Source: Dyadobacter sp. CECT 9275 (GTDB lineage: Bacteria > Bacteroidota > Bacteroidia > Cytophagales > Spirosomataceae). From it: a stretch of DNA of 64,000 nt. The notes beneath the pieces were generated by a model. That model was given only the letters and a program-made list of their open reading frames with translations, did not search any database and was not told where the DNA came from. The stretch is from assembly GCF_907164905.1 (NCBI RefSeq), contig NZ_CAJRAF010000002.1, forward strand, positions 186,001-250,000. Direction: 5' to 3'. Positions 39,873 to 48,450 of the stretch are shown here, in pieces. The first letter of the stretch is position 1. Each line of letters starts with the position of its first letter. Both the position numbers and the translations under genes were made by a program.

Positions 39873-39925
39873 GGCAAGTTATCCGCTGCGCTCGCCCACT
39901 TAAATTCACTGTAAACGTCACCAAT

Positions 39926-40225
39926 ATGCTCCAGGCACAAATATTCATCGGCACCGACCAATGGAAGGGCGACCAGCCCCTATACGAATACATTCTGAAG
40001 TTTCTGGTCAAACAGAAAGTACAGGGTGCAACGGTTCTGCGCGCCTTATCAGGCTTTGACGGTAAACATCTGAACCGCCCCAATGATCTCTTCAGCTTCG
40101 ATGAAACCCCAATGGTTATCACATTTATAGACGAAGAAGATAAAGTAAAATCTGCCCTGACACAACTCCGGCACGAGGTCAAAAGCGGATTCATAATTAC
40201 CAACCATGTAGACAAGTGGAATTGA
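39926..40225 (+). CDS. DUF190 family protein (PII-like fold)
   Basis: Small cytoplasmic protein of 99 residues of the DUF190 family. Recognised by KGDQPLYEYILKFLVKQKVQGATVLRALSGFDG, the conserved nucleus of the family, and the later FSFDETPMVITFIDEEDKV strand. The family has a ferredoxin-like, PII-related fold and unknown biochemical function. It sits between the RND adaptor and pump genes; the pump ATG begins one base after its stop, so expression is coupled to that of the pump. A regulatory or accessory role in metal efflux is an inference from this position. Confidence 0.85.
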   Translation: MLQAQIFIGTDQWKGDQPLYEYILKFLVKQKVQGATVLRALSGFDGKHLNRPNDLFSFDETPMVITFIDEEDKVKSALTQLRHEVKSGFIITNHVDKWN

Positions 40226-40226
40226 A

Positions 40227-43200
40227 ATGATCAAGAACCTGCTTTTTTTTAGCCTGCGCAACCGATGGATCGTCATTGCCATCAGCGTAGTTCTCATGGG
40301 CGTTGGGTACTGGTGTTTTACCCAGCTCAAGATTGAGGCATATCCCGACATAGCGGATACCAATGTAATTGTAGTGGCACAGTATCCAGGCCGGGCAGCC
40401 GAGGAAGTGGAGCAACAGGTAACTGTCCCTATTGAAAGGGCTCTCCAGAACACCCCGAATGTTTTGGACAGGAGAAGCCGGACGATTTTCGGGCTGGCCG
40501 TGGTGCAGCTTACTTTTAAAGACGGCACAGACGATTATTTTGCCCGCCAACAGGTTACCGAACGGCTGGCATCGGCAGAACTGCCAGACGGTGTTGCACC
40601 CGAACTGGCTCCCCTGTCTACCGCTGTGGGTGAAATATTGCGTTACGTCGTGGAAGCACCGTCAACCTACAGCCCCACCCAGCTGCGTGATTTACAGGAT
40701 TGGGTGATCAAGCCTGCACTGCTGCAGGTACCCGGCATTGCCGATGTTACCACCTTTGGTGGTCCGCTGAAGCAGTTCCATATCCTTACCTCTCCCGAAA
40801 AACTGGTCAAATACGGCTTGTCTCTCCAGAATGTGATGGACGCGATCAACGTTAATAATCAGAATACAGGCGGCAATGTGATTTCAAGAGGTGGCCAGGG
40901 CTTTGCAATCCGGGGTTTGGGGGCCATCAAAAATGAACAGGATATTCAGAATATCGTACTCAAATCCGAAAACGGTGTTCCCGTTTTTGTAAGGGATGTT
41001 GCCACGGTAGAAATTACACCGCCGCCGCCAAGTGGCGTAATGGGCTACACCATCAACAAGGAAAAGGTGGATGTGAGCAGCGGCGTAGAAGGAATCATTC
41101 TGCTCCGTCGTTATGAAAACCCAAGCGAGGTATTAAAAGCACTGAAAGAAAAAATGGCCGACCTGCAGGCCAGCGAGTTACCCGACGGGGTTCAGTTGCG
41201 CCCGCTGTACGACAGAAGTTTTCTGATAGATCATTCACTTGAAACCGTTGCGCACACGCTCTTCGAAGGTATTTCAATTGTTATTATCCTATTGATTTTC
41301 TTCCTGGGAAGTATCCGCAGCGCACTCGTGGTGGCCTTAACAATACCCTTTTCCTTGCTGTTTGCCTTTATCCTGATGCGCCTGACGGGCATCCCGGCAA
41401 ACCTGCTTTCCCTTGGAGCCATAGATTTCGGGATCATTGTTGATGGCGCCTGTGTGATGGCAGAGCACCTCATACGCAAATACCGTACGGCTTCTCCCGA
41501 AGAAAAACAACAGGGTATCGTCAAGATCACCTTACTTTCTGCACAGGAGGTTGGGCGTGAAATCTTCTTTTCCGTAACCATCATTATCCTGGCTTACATG
41601 CCCATACTGCTGATGACCCGTGTGGAGGGAAAACTATTTTCTCCCATGGCCTTAACATTGGCTTTTGCGGTGATCGGTTCCATGCTGGCTGCCCTTACGT
41701 TTATTCCGGTACTGATTTCATTTGCCTACAAAAAAGCGTTGTCTGATCCGGATAAACCGATGAAGGAGCATCGCAATTTTGCACTTGATTTCATGACAAG
41801 AGGATATATCAAAACGCTGCTCATCTTCTTAAAAAACTATAAGGCTACGGTACTCGCCGGCTTTGCCATGGTAACCGTTCTCATACTGTTCGGGCTAAAA
41901 CTCGGTACCGAATTTTTGCCTACGCTTGACGAAGGATCCATCTTTCTGAGAGGTAATTTTCCGTCAGGTATCACCATACAGGAGAACGCCAGTTACGCAC
42001 CCAAAATCAGGAAAATCATTTCCAAATATCCTCAGATATCTTTCGTGATCACACAGACCGGCCGCAACGATGATGGCACGGATCCTTTTCCCGCCAACAG
42101 AAATGAAATACTGGTGGGGTTGAAGGATTACGATCTCTGGAGCAAAACCATTACCAAAAAGGAACTTGTTCAAAAAATCAAAAATGATCTTCAGGCACAG
42201 TTACCGGCCGTTTCATTCTCATCCGGACAACCCATTATTGACCAGGTAATGGAAATCGTAACCGGAAGTGCGGCTGATCTTGCGGTATCTATCGTTGGGG
42301 ACGACCTGCACCTGATGAGGCAAAAGGCCGAAGCAATTGCAAAAATTGTAAAGGCAACTCCCGGAGCCGATAATGTGAACATAGAGCAGGAAGGTCCCCA
42401 GGAACAGCTTGCGATCAACATAAACCGGGAAGCCGCAGCGCGTTTTGGCATTAATGTAGCGGATATCCAGAACATGATCGAAGCGGCTATTGGCGGCAAA
42501 ACCATATCAACGCTCTACGACGGTACCAAACGTTATGATATTGTCATCAGGTTTCTGCCCAGTTACCGCAATTCAATCGACGCCATCAAAAATGTACAGG
42601 TACCTTCCCTCTCTGGAGCGCTGATACCCATGAGTCAGTTAGCTGATATTCACTTCATTGAAGGACAGACAAACATTTACAGATATGGCAGCAAACGGAT
42701 GGTAACGGTGCGTACCAACATCCGTGGCCGCGATCAGGGCGGATTTGTCTCCGAATTACAGAAAAAACTGAACGCCCAGGTGCATGTCCCAAAAGGGTAT
42801 AATATCATTTACGGCGGACAATACGAAAACCTGGAACGTGCGGGAAAACAACTTGCTTTTACCATACCGCTGACCATCGTGATGGTATTCCTGTTCCTTT
42901 TCATGCTGTTTAAAAATCTGCCGGACACGCTCATTACGATGAGTTGTATTCTGTTCGCATTGGGCGGAGGGATAGCAGCCCTGTTATTACGAGGCTATTA
43001 TTTTAACGTTTCAGCCGGCGTAGGCTTTGTGAGTATATTCGGGATATCCGTTATGGCAGGTGTCTTACTTGTTTCCGCACTCAACAGGACCGGATCAGAC
43101 GGGGCAGATAATCTCAGAGAGAACATCCTGGAAGCTTCCGGAGAACAGCTCAGAGCGCTTCTTTCTATTCTGATTGTTGCCATTATTGGCCTCGTTCCTG

Positions 43201-43373
43201 CTGCAATATCAAGTGGTATCGGCTCTGATGTACAACGTCCTCTCGCGACGGTCATCATTGGCGGGCTCACCAGCACGCTGCTTTTTGCGCCCGTTTTGCT
43301 CCCTCCGCTCTACTTTTGGGCGAAAAGAAACCGGAAAAAGGTCACAACCGGTGAGAGACTTTCGAGCTCCTGA
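40227..43373 (+). CDS. CzcA/CusA-type heavy-metal RND efflux pump
   Basis: Proton-driven inner-membrane pump of the heavy-metal efflux RND family, 1048 residues with the usual twelve membrane segments and two large periplasmic loops. The motif IDFGIIVDGACVMAEH in TM4 has Asp400, Asp406 and Glu413, the acidic triad of the divalent-cation subgroup (CzcA/CnrA/NccA: Co, Zn, Cd or Ni) rather than the Cu/Ag form of CusA. The N-terminal ENGVPVFVRDVATVE and C-terminal FGISVMAGVLLVSALN segments also fit. It ends the operon; two palindromic repeats of the family described elsewhere in this list follow its stop. Confidence 0.95.
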   Translation: MIKNLLFFSLRNRWIVIAISVVLMGVGYWCFTQLKIEAYPDIADTNVIVVAQYPGRAAEEVEQQVTVPIERALQNTPNVLDRRSRTIFGLAVVQLTFKDGTDDYFARQQVTERLASAELPDGVAPELAPLSTAVGEILRYVVEAPSTYSPTQLRDLQDWVIKPALLQVPGIADVTTFGGPLKQFHILTSPEKLVKYGLSLQNVMDAINVNNQNTGGNVISRGGQGFAIRGLGAIKNEQDIQNIVLKSENGVPVFVRDVATVEITPPPPSGVMGYTINKEKVDVSSGVEGIILLRRYENPSEVLKALKEKMADLQASELPDGVQLRPLYDRSFLIDHSLETVAHTLFEGISIVIILLIFFLGSIRSALVVALTIPFSLLFAFILMRLTGIPANLLSLGAIDFGIIVDGACVMAEHLIRKYRTASPEEKQQGIVKITLLSAQEVGREIFFSVTIIILAYMPILLMTRVEGKLFSPMALTLAFAVIGSMLAALTFIPVLISFAYKKALSDPDKPMKEHRNFALDFMTRGYIKTLLIFLKNYKATVLAGFAMVTVLILFGLKLGTEFLPTLDEGSIFLRGNFPSGITIQENASYAPKIRKIISKYPQISFVITQTGRNDDGTDPFPANRNEILVGLKDYDLWSKTITKKELVQKIKNDLQAQLPAVSFSSGQPIIDQVMEIVTGSAADLAVSIVGDDLHLMRQKAEAIAKIVKATPGADNVNIEQEGPQEQLAININREAAARFGINVADIQNMIEAAIGGKTISTLYDGTKRYDIVIRFLPSYRNSIDAIKNVQVPSLSGALIPMSQLADIHFIEGQTNIYRYGSKRMVTVRTNIRGRDQGGFVSELQKKLNAQVHVPKGYNIIYGGQYENLERAGKQLAFTIPLTIVMVFLFLFMLFKNLPDTLITMSCILFALGGGIAALLLRGYYFNVSAGVGFVSIFGISVMAGVLLVSALNRTGSDGADNLRENILEASGEQLRALLSILIVAIIGLVPAAISSGIGSDVQRPLATVIIGGLTSTLLFAPVLLPPLYFWAKRNRKKVTTGERLSSS

Positions 43374-43376
43374 CGG

Positions 43377-43423
43377 CCGGTCTAGACTTTCCAAGTCTTC
43401 GAGACTTGGAAAGTCTAGACCGG
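43377..43423. repeat. Dispersed palindromic repeat, copy 2
   Basis: Perfect 22-bp arms (43377-43398 and 43402-43423) around the 3-base loop TCG, starting at the stop codon region of the metal pump gene. The inner core is GACTTTCCAAGTCT. Shares CTAGACTTTCCAAGT-type core with copy 1. Confidence 0.85.
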
Positions 43424-43505
43424 ACCATTTAGAAAGCTTCTACAATGATCAAGCCGTTAAATAAGAGTAACTTCCAAGGGCCGGAATTTTGTTTTAAATT
43501 GAGAG

Positions 43506-43538
43506 AGACTTCCCAAGTCACAAGGACTTAGGAAGTCT
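43506..43538. repeat. Dispersed palindromic repeat, degenerate copy 3
   Basis: Arms AGACTTCCCAAGTC (43506-43519) and GACTTAGGAAGTCT (43525-43538) pair at 13 of 14 positions. A half-copy-like word ACTTCCAAG lies just upstream near 43470. It precedes the hypothetical gene at 43570. Confidence 0.6.
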
Positions 43539-43569
43539 TAATCGTTACAAACTTCAAAATTCAAAGGAA

Positions 43570-44214
43570 ATGGTATCTATTTACAAAATAGCGTTGCTGG
43601 CAATACATGGAACTACCCTGGCAATAAAAGGTTTCTCCCAGATCCCGACCGATTCCCTCGCAGGAGAGTATTATCTGCAAGGCGTCATGGAAACCGCAAC
43701 AGCCATTTTACTGAAGCCCGACAGTACTTTTGAATACTTTTATTCCTACGGAGCGGTTGACAGGCAGGGACAAGGCCTCTGGAAAGTAATTGATAACCAA
43801 TTAATTCTGAACAGCAGACGAAAGCCCAAAACTGACTACGCCATGCGGACCAAAGTAGTACCCGGCGATTTTATAACCATCAAAATAATATGCGGTAACC
43901 CACAGATACTATCCCTGTTCGATGTCACGCTGTATACCGATGAGGGCGAAAAGTATGGCAGTACGAATTCTGAAGGAATGTTAAAAATGAAAAGGTCGAA
44001 AGTAAACAGCATTGATCTATTCTTCACGCTTTGCCCCGAAAGGTATTCCTCTTTTCCAATAAATTCAGCAGATAACTACTTTGAATTTAAGGTTGAGCCA
44101 TGGTTCGCCGAGATATTTCTGGACAACGTAAAACTCACCATTACAGACACCGGGCTTACCGGTGAGCATCCGTTACTGAAGGGATCCGATTTTAGCTTTA
44201 TCAAGGCGAACTAA
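43570..44214 (+). CDS. Hypothetical secreted protein
   Basis: Function not recognised. The 214-residue product starts with a hydrophobic segment (YKIALLAIHGTTLAIKGFSQ) that looks like a cleavable signal, so it is probably periplasmic or secreted. The middle contains beta-rich segments (EYYLQGVMETATAILLKPDSTFEYFYSYGAVDRQGQGLWKVIDNQLIL) resembling lipocalin-like or DUF-type single-domain proteins of Bacteroidota. A ribosome-site-like AAAGG lies just before the ATG. It is flanked by palindromic repeats upstream and a convergent gene downstream. Confidence 0.65.
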   Translation: MVSIYKIALLAIHGTTLAIKGFSQIPTDSLAGEYYLQGVMETATAILLKPDSTFEYFYSYGAVDRQGQGLWKVIDNQLILNSRRKPKTDYAMRTKVVPGDFITIKIICGNPQILSLFDVTLYTDEGEKYGSTNSEGMLKMKRSKVNSIDLFFTLCPERYSSFPINSADNYFEFKVEPWFAEIFLDNVKLTITDTGLTGEHPLLKGSDFSFIKAN

Positions 44215-44328
44215 ACCTTGGAAGGAAATCCCATCATTTCGTCCGTGACTCCCTTAGAACGAATAAATCACCGTTCCAAACGTCAAATTAAGGATATTAT
44301 CCAAGCCAAAAAGTTCGACTTCCAGAAA

Positions 44329-44955
44329 TTAGATATCCCTTTCTATCCGTTCCATTTCCTTTATAATCTGAGCGGTAACATACTCCACAGTTCCATTACA
44401 ATCAATCCTGATCCACTTTTTTTCCTTCGTCAGGTTCCGATAAAAGTTAATGGTTGTTTCAAAAAAAGCTATATCATCTGTTTTGATCATATCCCCCCTG
44501 CCATCTTCCCGTTGTTTGTATCGTTTCTGAGCGACTTCTGGAGATATATCAAAAAAGAACGTCAAATCAGCATAAAGATCCCTGAATGCCAAGTGGTCGA
44601 ATACATCCAGAATAGCGGGCTCTAACGTGGATAGCTCACCGAAAAATTTATGGTACGCAAAAAAAGTATCCCTCCACCTATCAGCCAGGATGTAGTCAAA
44701 CCTGTTGTAATTTTCAATCACTTCCTGATATTGAACACAATGTAGCGCCTGAAATATGAATGTTTTAGCATTATCATTCGTGTATTGTAAAGTATTAAAA
44801 AATGCCTCCGTATTCCTCCGTCGGTCATCTTCAAAAGCCTTCGTTACGAAACACGATTTTCCCCGAGAATCCAAATAGTTCCTGACATTTTCTATTTGAG
44901 TGGATTTCCCTGCCCCGGCAACTCCTTCAAATGCTATAAATTTTATCTTGCCCAT
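44329..44955 (-). CDS. Thymidylate-kinase-like P-loop nucleotide kinase (orphan copy)
   Basis: P-loop kinase related to dTMP kinase: Walker A GVAGAGKST at residues 11-19, DR(W) signature LADRWRDTFFAYHKF, LID-like RYKQREDGRGDMIKTDD region near residue 160. ATG at 44955 is chosen because the P-loop then lies at the usual distance from the N-terminus; the frame is open to an ATG at 45009. The central region between about 35 and 100 is not like canonical Tmk, and the substrate is uncertain. The housekeeping dTMP kinase would be expected elsewhere; this copy is isolated in a gene-poor, repeat-rich stretch, which suggests acquisition. Confidence 0.75.
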   Translation of the reverse strand: MGKIKFIAFEGVAGAGKSTQIENVRNYLDSRGKSCFVTKAFEDDRRRNTEAFFNTLQYTNDNAKTFIFQALHCVQYQEVIENYNRFDYILADRWRDTFFAYHKFFGELSTLEPAILDVFDHLAFRDLYADLTFFFDISPEVAQKRYKQREDGRGDMIKTDDIAFFETTINFYRNLTKEKKWIRIDCNGTVEYVTAQIIKEMERIERDI

Positions 44956-46028
44956 CTCAATAAGTGCTGATTTATGGTGATTGGAATCCGCGTAATCATT
45001 AAAAACCATGCGTAATTTACAGGAAGTAATAATTCCTTATTCCTGCAACGTGTAATTTATTCACTTTTACTTATAAAATGGCCATGGATCCCTCCAGGTC
45101 AATGGGTGATTATTCCCCACAAATAACCAATTGATGTTACTTTGATTTTATCTGTTTTCGTCCAAATCTTCGGTGGTCTCTGTTTACTAATAAACAGTCC
45201 TAGAAATATCCTTGTGTGAAAACAGATCACCGCTGGGGTACCGGCGCCTCGGTCAGATTTTCACCATTCTACCCAGAAAAGAAACATAAAAGCGTCAGGC
45301 GTTTTGAATCCCTCCTTCCCGGAAATATTCAATAATCCCCTTTTGTAAATGGCTTATCTATACCTTAATTCTTGGCGTAAAAACGGGTGAACTGGCATAA
45401 AAATGAGTCCGATCCTTCTATATCATCCCCAGAAAACAAGCCGCCTTCCAAGCCATTTTCGTTAACTGTTTTCCAGTATGATGATACATATAATAATTAT
45501 GGTAAGTTCAGATCTTATCTTACAAATTATACTTATAATAATGTATTAAAAGTATATTACTTATTTAACTTAGTTTATTTATTGAATGTATTTAACAGTA
45601 CTGTCGCCGTTAACTTTTAATAAATGGATACATATAAGATGTATCTTACTTTCAATACTTAAAAATAGTCTGATACATACAGAATGGCCATTACAGCGAA
45701 TAAAAACTCAAATACAATTTGTTGATTATAAGACACATAAGCAAAATACATCATTGCAAACCTCGGAGATACTAGTATGGTGGAACAGCCACTCACCCAA
45801 CCTCTCCTCCAATCATTTGCCTGATTTCATGTATACCTATTGTCCAGTACGCAACGGTTATTCGTTTCTCACAACCTTCTTGTGTCCAAATTGAAGGCAG
45901 CAACATTGATCAGTTTTGTCAATAATGATCGTACCTGAGTAGTTTACAATCCAAGTGACATACCAACGACGCACACAATCCTGCCAACGAGCGTTAATCA
46001 TCCTCCGTGCCTCATGCAACCCGCAAGC
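44956..46028. other. Gene-poor AT-rich stretch
   Basis: More than 1 kb without a supported gene. Short reading frames here (e.g. around 45387-45894) have no recognisable features. It contains ACTTTTAATA on the plus strand at 45613-45622 and on the minus strand at 45544-45553, the same 10-mer as the region before polA, and a short palindrome GATACAT-ATAAG-ATGTATC at 45627-45645. May be decayed genes or regulatory DNA. Confidence 0.45.
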
Positions 46029-47066
46029 CTACCGGCTGGCTATACTCTCAAGTGCAGATGAAAACTTGTCCGACTTGAAATTGATCAGGGCTTCGTTCAG
46101 GCATACCTTTCCATAATACAAACGTCCTTCGTAAGTATCCAGATCCAACTCACCTGACACTATCAGCCCCGTCACTTCACTTTGCCTTACGGTTTCAAAA
46201 TCTGCATTGTCCGCATATCCCAACGGCTTACATGAAGCAGCAAATTTGAGCATCAGCAACCCTTGGTATAGATGGCATACCTGCTGCATCAGAAAAAACT
46301 TTGCGCGGTTTACAGGGGTGATTGGGCCGTCAAAATAATCACTGAGCAACCATTCCGTTTCCGCTTCGGTCAATGCGAACGACTGGCCCAGCAGAGCCAG
46401 GTCTGCGTATCTGTCGCCGGTAAAAGCACATTCCCAGTCTATCAGCAGCAGTTTGCGCTGAACAGTACATAAGAAATTAGTTGGATGCAGGTCATTATGG
46501 CAGGACACCCAGTCGTCCTCCGCAACCCTATAATTCGTCTGAATCAGGTGATAGTCTTTTAAAAGAGGATGGATAACCTCCTCATCAAACATTCCAAAAG
46601 ATCTGAACTGTAAAATAAGCTGTCCCACAGCTTCAACAAAGTTGAATAATCCTGGAAAAGAGGGCAAAATGTGTACTTTTGCTACCAGATCAGCCAGTTT
46701 CCTTACCAGCAATCCGCGGTCAGTAAAACTTTCAAATAAAGGATGACTTTCAACCCATTCGCAGATCACAATTCCAGTTTCCGAATCTGAATAGATCGTT
46801 TGAGGAGCCACATCACCAGCCGATGCAATCCGAAGACTTTCAAAATGACGTCTGGTATCAGCTATTTCAGCATGGCGGGACGTTATCCGCAAGAAATATG
46901 TTTTGCCCTGGTGTGAGAGTTTATACAGCAGGGCTCTGGACGTTCCTTCACCTAACAATTCACTCTGTATGGCATCTCTATCAGTGAAAACGGCGATAAG
47001 AGTACGTTCCAAAGCCCGACGGATGGTGTCAGGTAACAGCTCAAAATGGTTTGCGGAAGTCTGCAT
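46029..47066 (-). CDS. Aminoglycoside phosphotransferase/choline-kinase-like protein
   Basis: Protein of the APH/choline kinase fold, 345 residues from the ATG at 47066 (a TTG at 47114 would overlap the MarR gene). The catalytic loop SCHNDLHPTNFLC (Asp192) and the metal-binding LLLIDWECAF (Asp210) are intact; the N-terminal nucleotide region is SELLGEGTSRALLYKL and TYFLRIT, where the usual ATP-binding Lys in YVLKI is replaced by Arg. It probably phosphorylates a hydroxyl of a small metabolite or drug. It is encoded 40 bases after the stop of the MarR gene, so both share one transcript under the promoter at 47599-47629. Resistance to an antibiotic is possible but not shown. Confidence 0.85.
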   Translation of the reverse strand: MQTSANHFELLPDTIRRALERTLIAVFTDRDAIQSELLGEGTSRALLYKLSHQGKTYFLRITSRHAEIADTRRHFESLRIASAGDVAPQTIYSDSETGIVICEWVESHPLFESFTDRGLLVRKLADLVAKVHILPSFPGLFNFVEAVGQLILQFRSFGMFDEEVIHPLLKDYHLIQTNYRVAEDDWVSCHNDLHPTNFLCTVQRKLLLIDWECAFTGDRYADLALLGQSFALTEAETEWLLSDYFDGPITPVNRAKFFLMQQVCHLYQGLLMLKFAASCKPLGYADNADFETVRQSEVTGLIVSGELDLDTYEGRLYYGKVCLNEALINFKSDKFSSALESIASR

Positions 47067-47106
47067 CAGATTTACTTGTATGAAAAAAACATTTAGAAAT
47101 TTTGCC

Positions 47107-47541
47107 CTAGCCAATTGTCCCGCCCAGCTCTGCCAGTGCTTTTGTTAATTCAGACAATCTTTTATTATTTACATTTGTCAATAGCTCTCCCGCTATCTCT
47201 TCTGCGATGATGCATGCCTCCGTTAAAACACGTCGCCCAGCAACCGACAGCTTCACATAGCTAACGCGCGCGTCCCGGCTATTGGCTTCTCTGCGGACCA
47301 AACCTATCTTTTCCAGAGGGGCTAATACCCTAGTGATACCGGAAGCGGTCAAACCAATTTTATCTGCCAGATCGGTACGCCTAAGCTTTTCGTCAGGAGC
47401 CTCTCCCAACTGATACAGGATCAGAAAGTCTGTCATGCTGATTCCTTGTATACTAAGACGAGAATCAAACTTTTTTACCATAAGAGTCTGAACAATATTC
47501 AGATTCATAAACATTTTTAAAGAGGCCGAAATCTCAGGCAT
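47107..47541 (-). CDS. MarR-family transcriptional regulator
   Basis: Winged-helix regulator of 144 residues. The DNA-binding domain contains SMTDFLILYQLGEAPDEKLRRTDLADKIGLTASGITRVLAPLEKIGLVRREANSRDARVSYVKLSVAGRRVL, with the recognition helix TASGITRVLAPLEK and the wing RDARVSYVKL typical of MarR proteins. It is likely a repressor of itself and of the downstream APH-like gene and responds to a small phenolic or drug-like ligand. A clear promoter and a 20-base inverted repeat lie between it and the upstream gap. Confidence 0.92.
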   Translation of the reverse strand: MPEISASLKMFMNLNIVQTLMVKKFDSRLSIQGISMTDFLILYQLGEAPDEKLRRTDLADKIGLTASGITRVLAPLEKIGLVRREANSRDARVSYVKLSVAGRRVLTEACIIAEEIAGELLTNVNNKRLSELTKALAELGGTIG

Positions 47542-47559
47542 ATCGCGTTAATTTATTTG

Positions 47560-47579
47560 ATTAATATTTGTGTATTAAT
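47560..47579 (-). promoter_or_regulatory. Predicted MarR operator
   Basis: ATTAATA-TTTGTG-TATTAAT is a perfect 7-bp inverted repeat with 6-base spacer lying between the -7 box (47599-47606) and the MarR start (47541). Size and symmetry fit a MarR dimer site. Binding is predicted, not shown. Confidence 0.55.
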
Positions 47580-47598
47580 TGACTTATCAAGTATTATG

Positions 47599-47629
47599 CA
47601 AATATAATAAACCGTATTATACTGACAAA
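47599..47629 (-). promoter_or_regulatory. Promoter of the MarR-APH operon
   Basis: On the minus strand TTTG, then exactly 19 bases, then TATATTTG: a full match to the Bacteroidota -33/-7 arrangement. It lies 58 bases upstream of the MarR ATG. Confidence 0.8.
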
Positions 47630-47774
47630 CAATATTTTAAAAAAGCTATCCTAGTACTGTAATTGAGGTGGAGAAGTTTGATGACTAATAAAAAATGAAA
47701 AAGTTGGCTATCACAAGACGGAGCTCATTGCCGGGAGCTGTATCTTCTAACAAAGGTCGGAGCCGATAGTTATG

Positions 47775-47822
47775 TTTACTTTTATAAATTCTATAATTAG
47801 TGAAAGAATTTATAAAAGTAAA
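47775..47822. repeat. Perfect 18-bp inverted repeat in noncoding DNA
   Basis: Arms TTTACTTTTATAAATTCT (47775-47792) and its reverse complement (47805-47822), loop of 12 bases. The stem is AT rich. No gene or T run makes it an obvious terminator. Confidence 0.75.
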
Positions 47823-48014
47823 TCAACCTATATTATCTAACCCGCCTGTTCTCGCTTCCCCTACTGATCCCCGCCTGCGTTAGACTGCTAACTGAAATAT
47901 TCCAGGTCTTCTAATGGATTTAACGGTACAGGGCTACTTAGGGCGGAGCCCCCTTTCCTGCATGGCTGGTATCGGATCGTCGACCGAGCCCTACTGACTC
48001 ATACAGCATCAGAA

Positions 48015-48042
48015 AAGATGATTTAAAATATTAAATCATCTT
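48015..48042. repeat. 12-bp palindrome
   Basis: AAGATGATTTAA (48015-48026) and TTAAATCATCTT (48031-48042) with a 4-base loop, lying in the gene-poor stretch. Confidence 0.6.
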
Positions 48043-48377
48043 AATTGACATTATTAAATAACCGATATTGTCTTAGCCTGAAATCTCTAAATGAAACAGT
48101 TCGTCTTCCCTTAGAATCGAAAAACGGAGCACTACTCCCCGGCTGAACCGCTGTAGTAAAATCTTAGCGCAACCATTTTCACCATATTGCGCTCATGCAG
48201 GACATTAACTTCCTGAGCGTGAAGCATCCTGCACCTGACCTGTTGGATGGAATTGGCCTTGGTACCTGGCTTGTTCAATTTTAATTTGCTTTAAAAACTG
48301 GGCCGTTACGGACCGACGCACTGGTAAACCTGCTGAAATTGAAATTCCCGAAGGGTGGTTACGGTGGAAGCTCAGCC

Positions 48378-48412
48378 ACAAAAAAAGGCCTGCCAGATGA
48401 GCTGGCAAGCCT
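48378..48412 (-). terminator. Terminator of the glycine-rich lipoprotein gene
   Basis: Stem AGGCCTGCCAG (48386-48396) with CTGGCAAGCCT (48402-48412), followed on the minus strand by a run of T (A run at 48380-48386 on the plus strand). Confidence 0.85.
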
Positions 48413-48450
48413 AACCTAATTTTCTACAAAAGTTGAACGATCCCGTTCTG

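Larger units (their letters stand above)
47630..48377. other. Gene-poor stretch with palindromes
   Basis: About 750 bases without a supported gene. Apart from the two inverted repeats listed, sequence features are not recognised. A minus-strand frame near 48205-48408 has no recognisable features. Confidence 0.4.

Noticed and set aside
27898..43538. CRISPR array from the repeated palindromes
   Set aside because: Copies are far apart, palindromic and not regularly spaced, with no cas genes.
45387..45894. Two overlapping small plus-strand frames (77 and 102 residues)
   Set aside because: Low-complexity AT-derived translations without signal, domain or start-site support; described as gene-poor sequence instead.
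48205..48408. Minus-strand frame of 67 residues next to the terminator
   Set aside because: No recognisable features and no start-site support; treated as chance.
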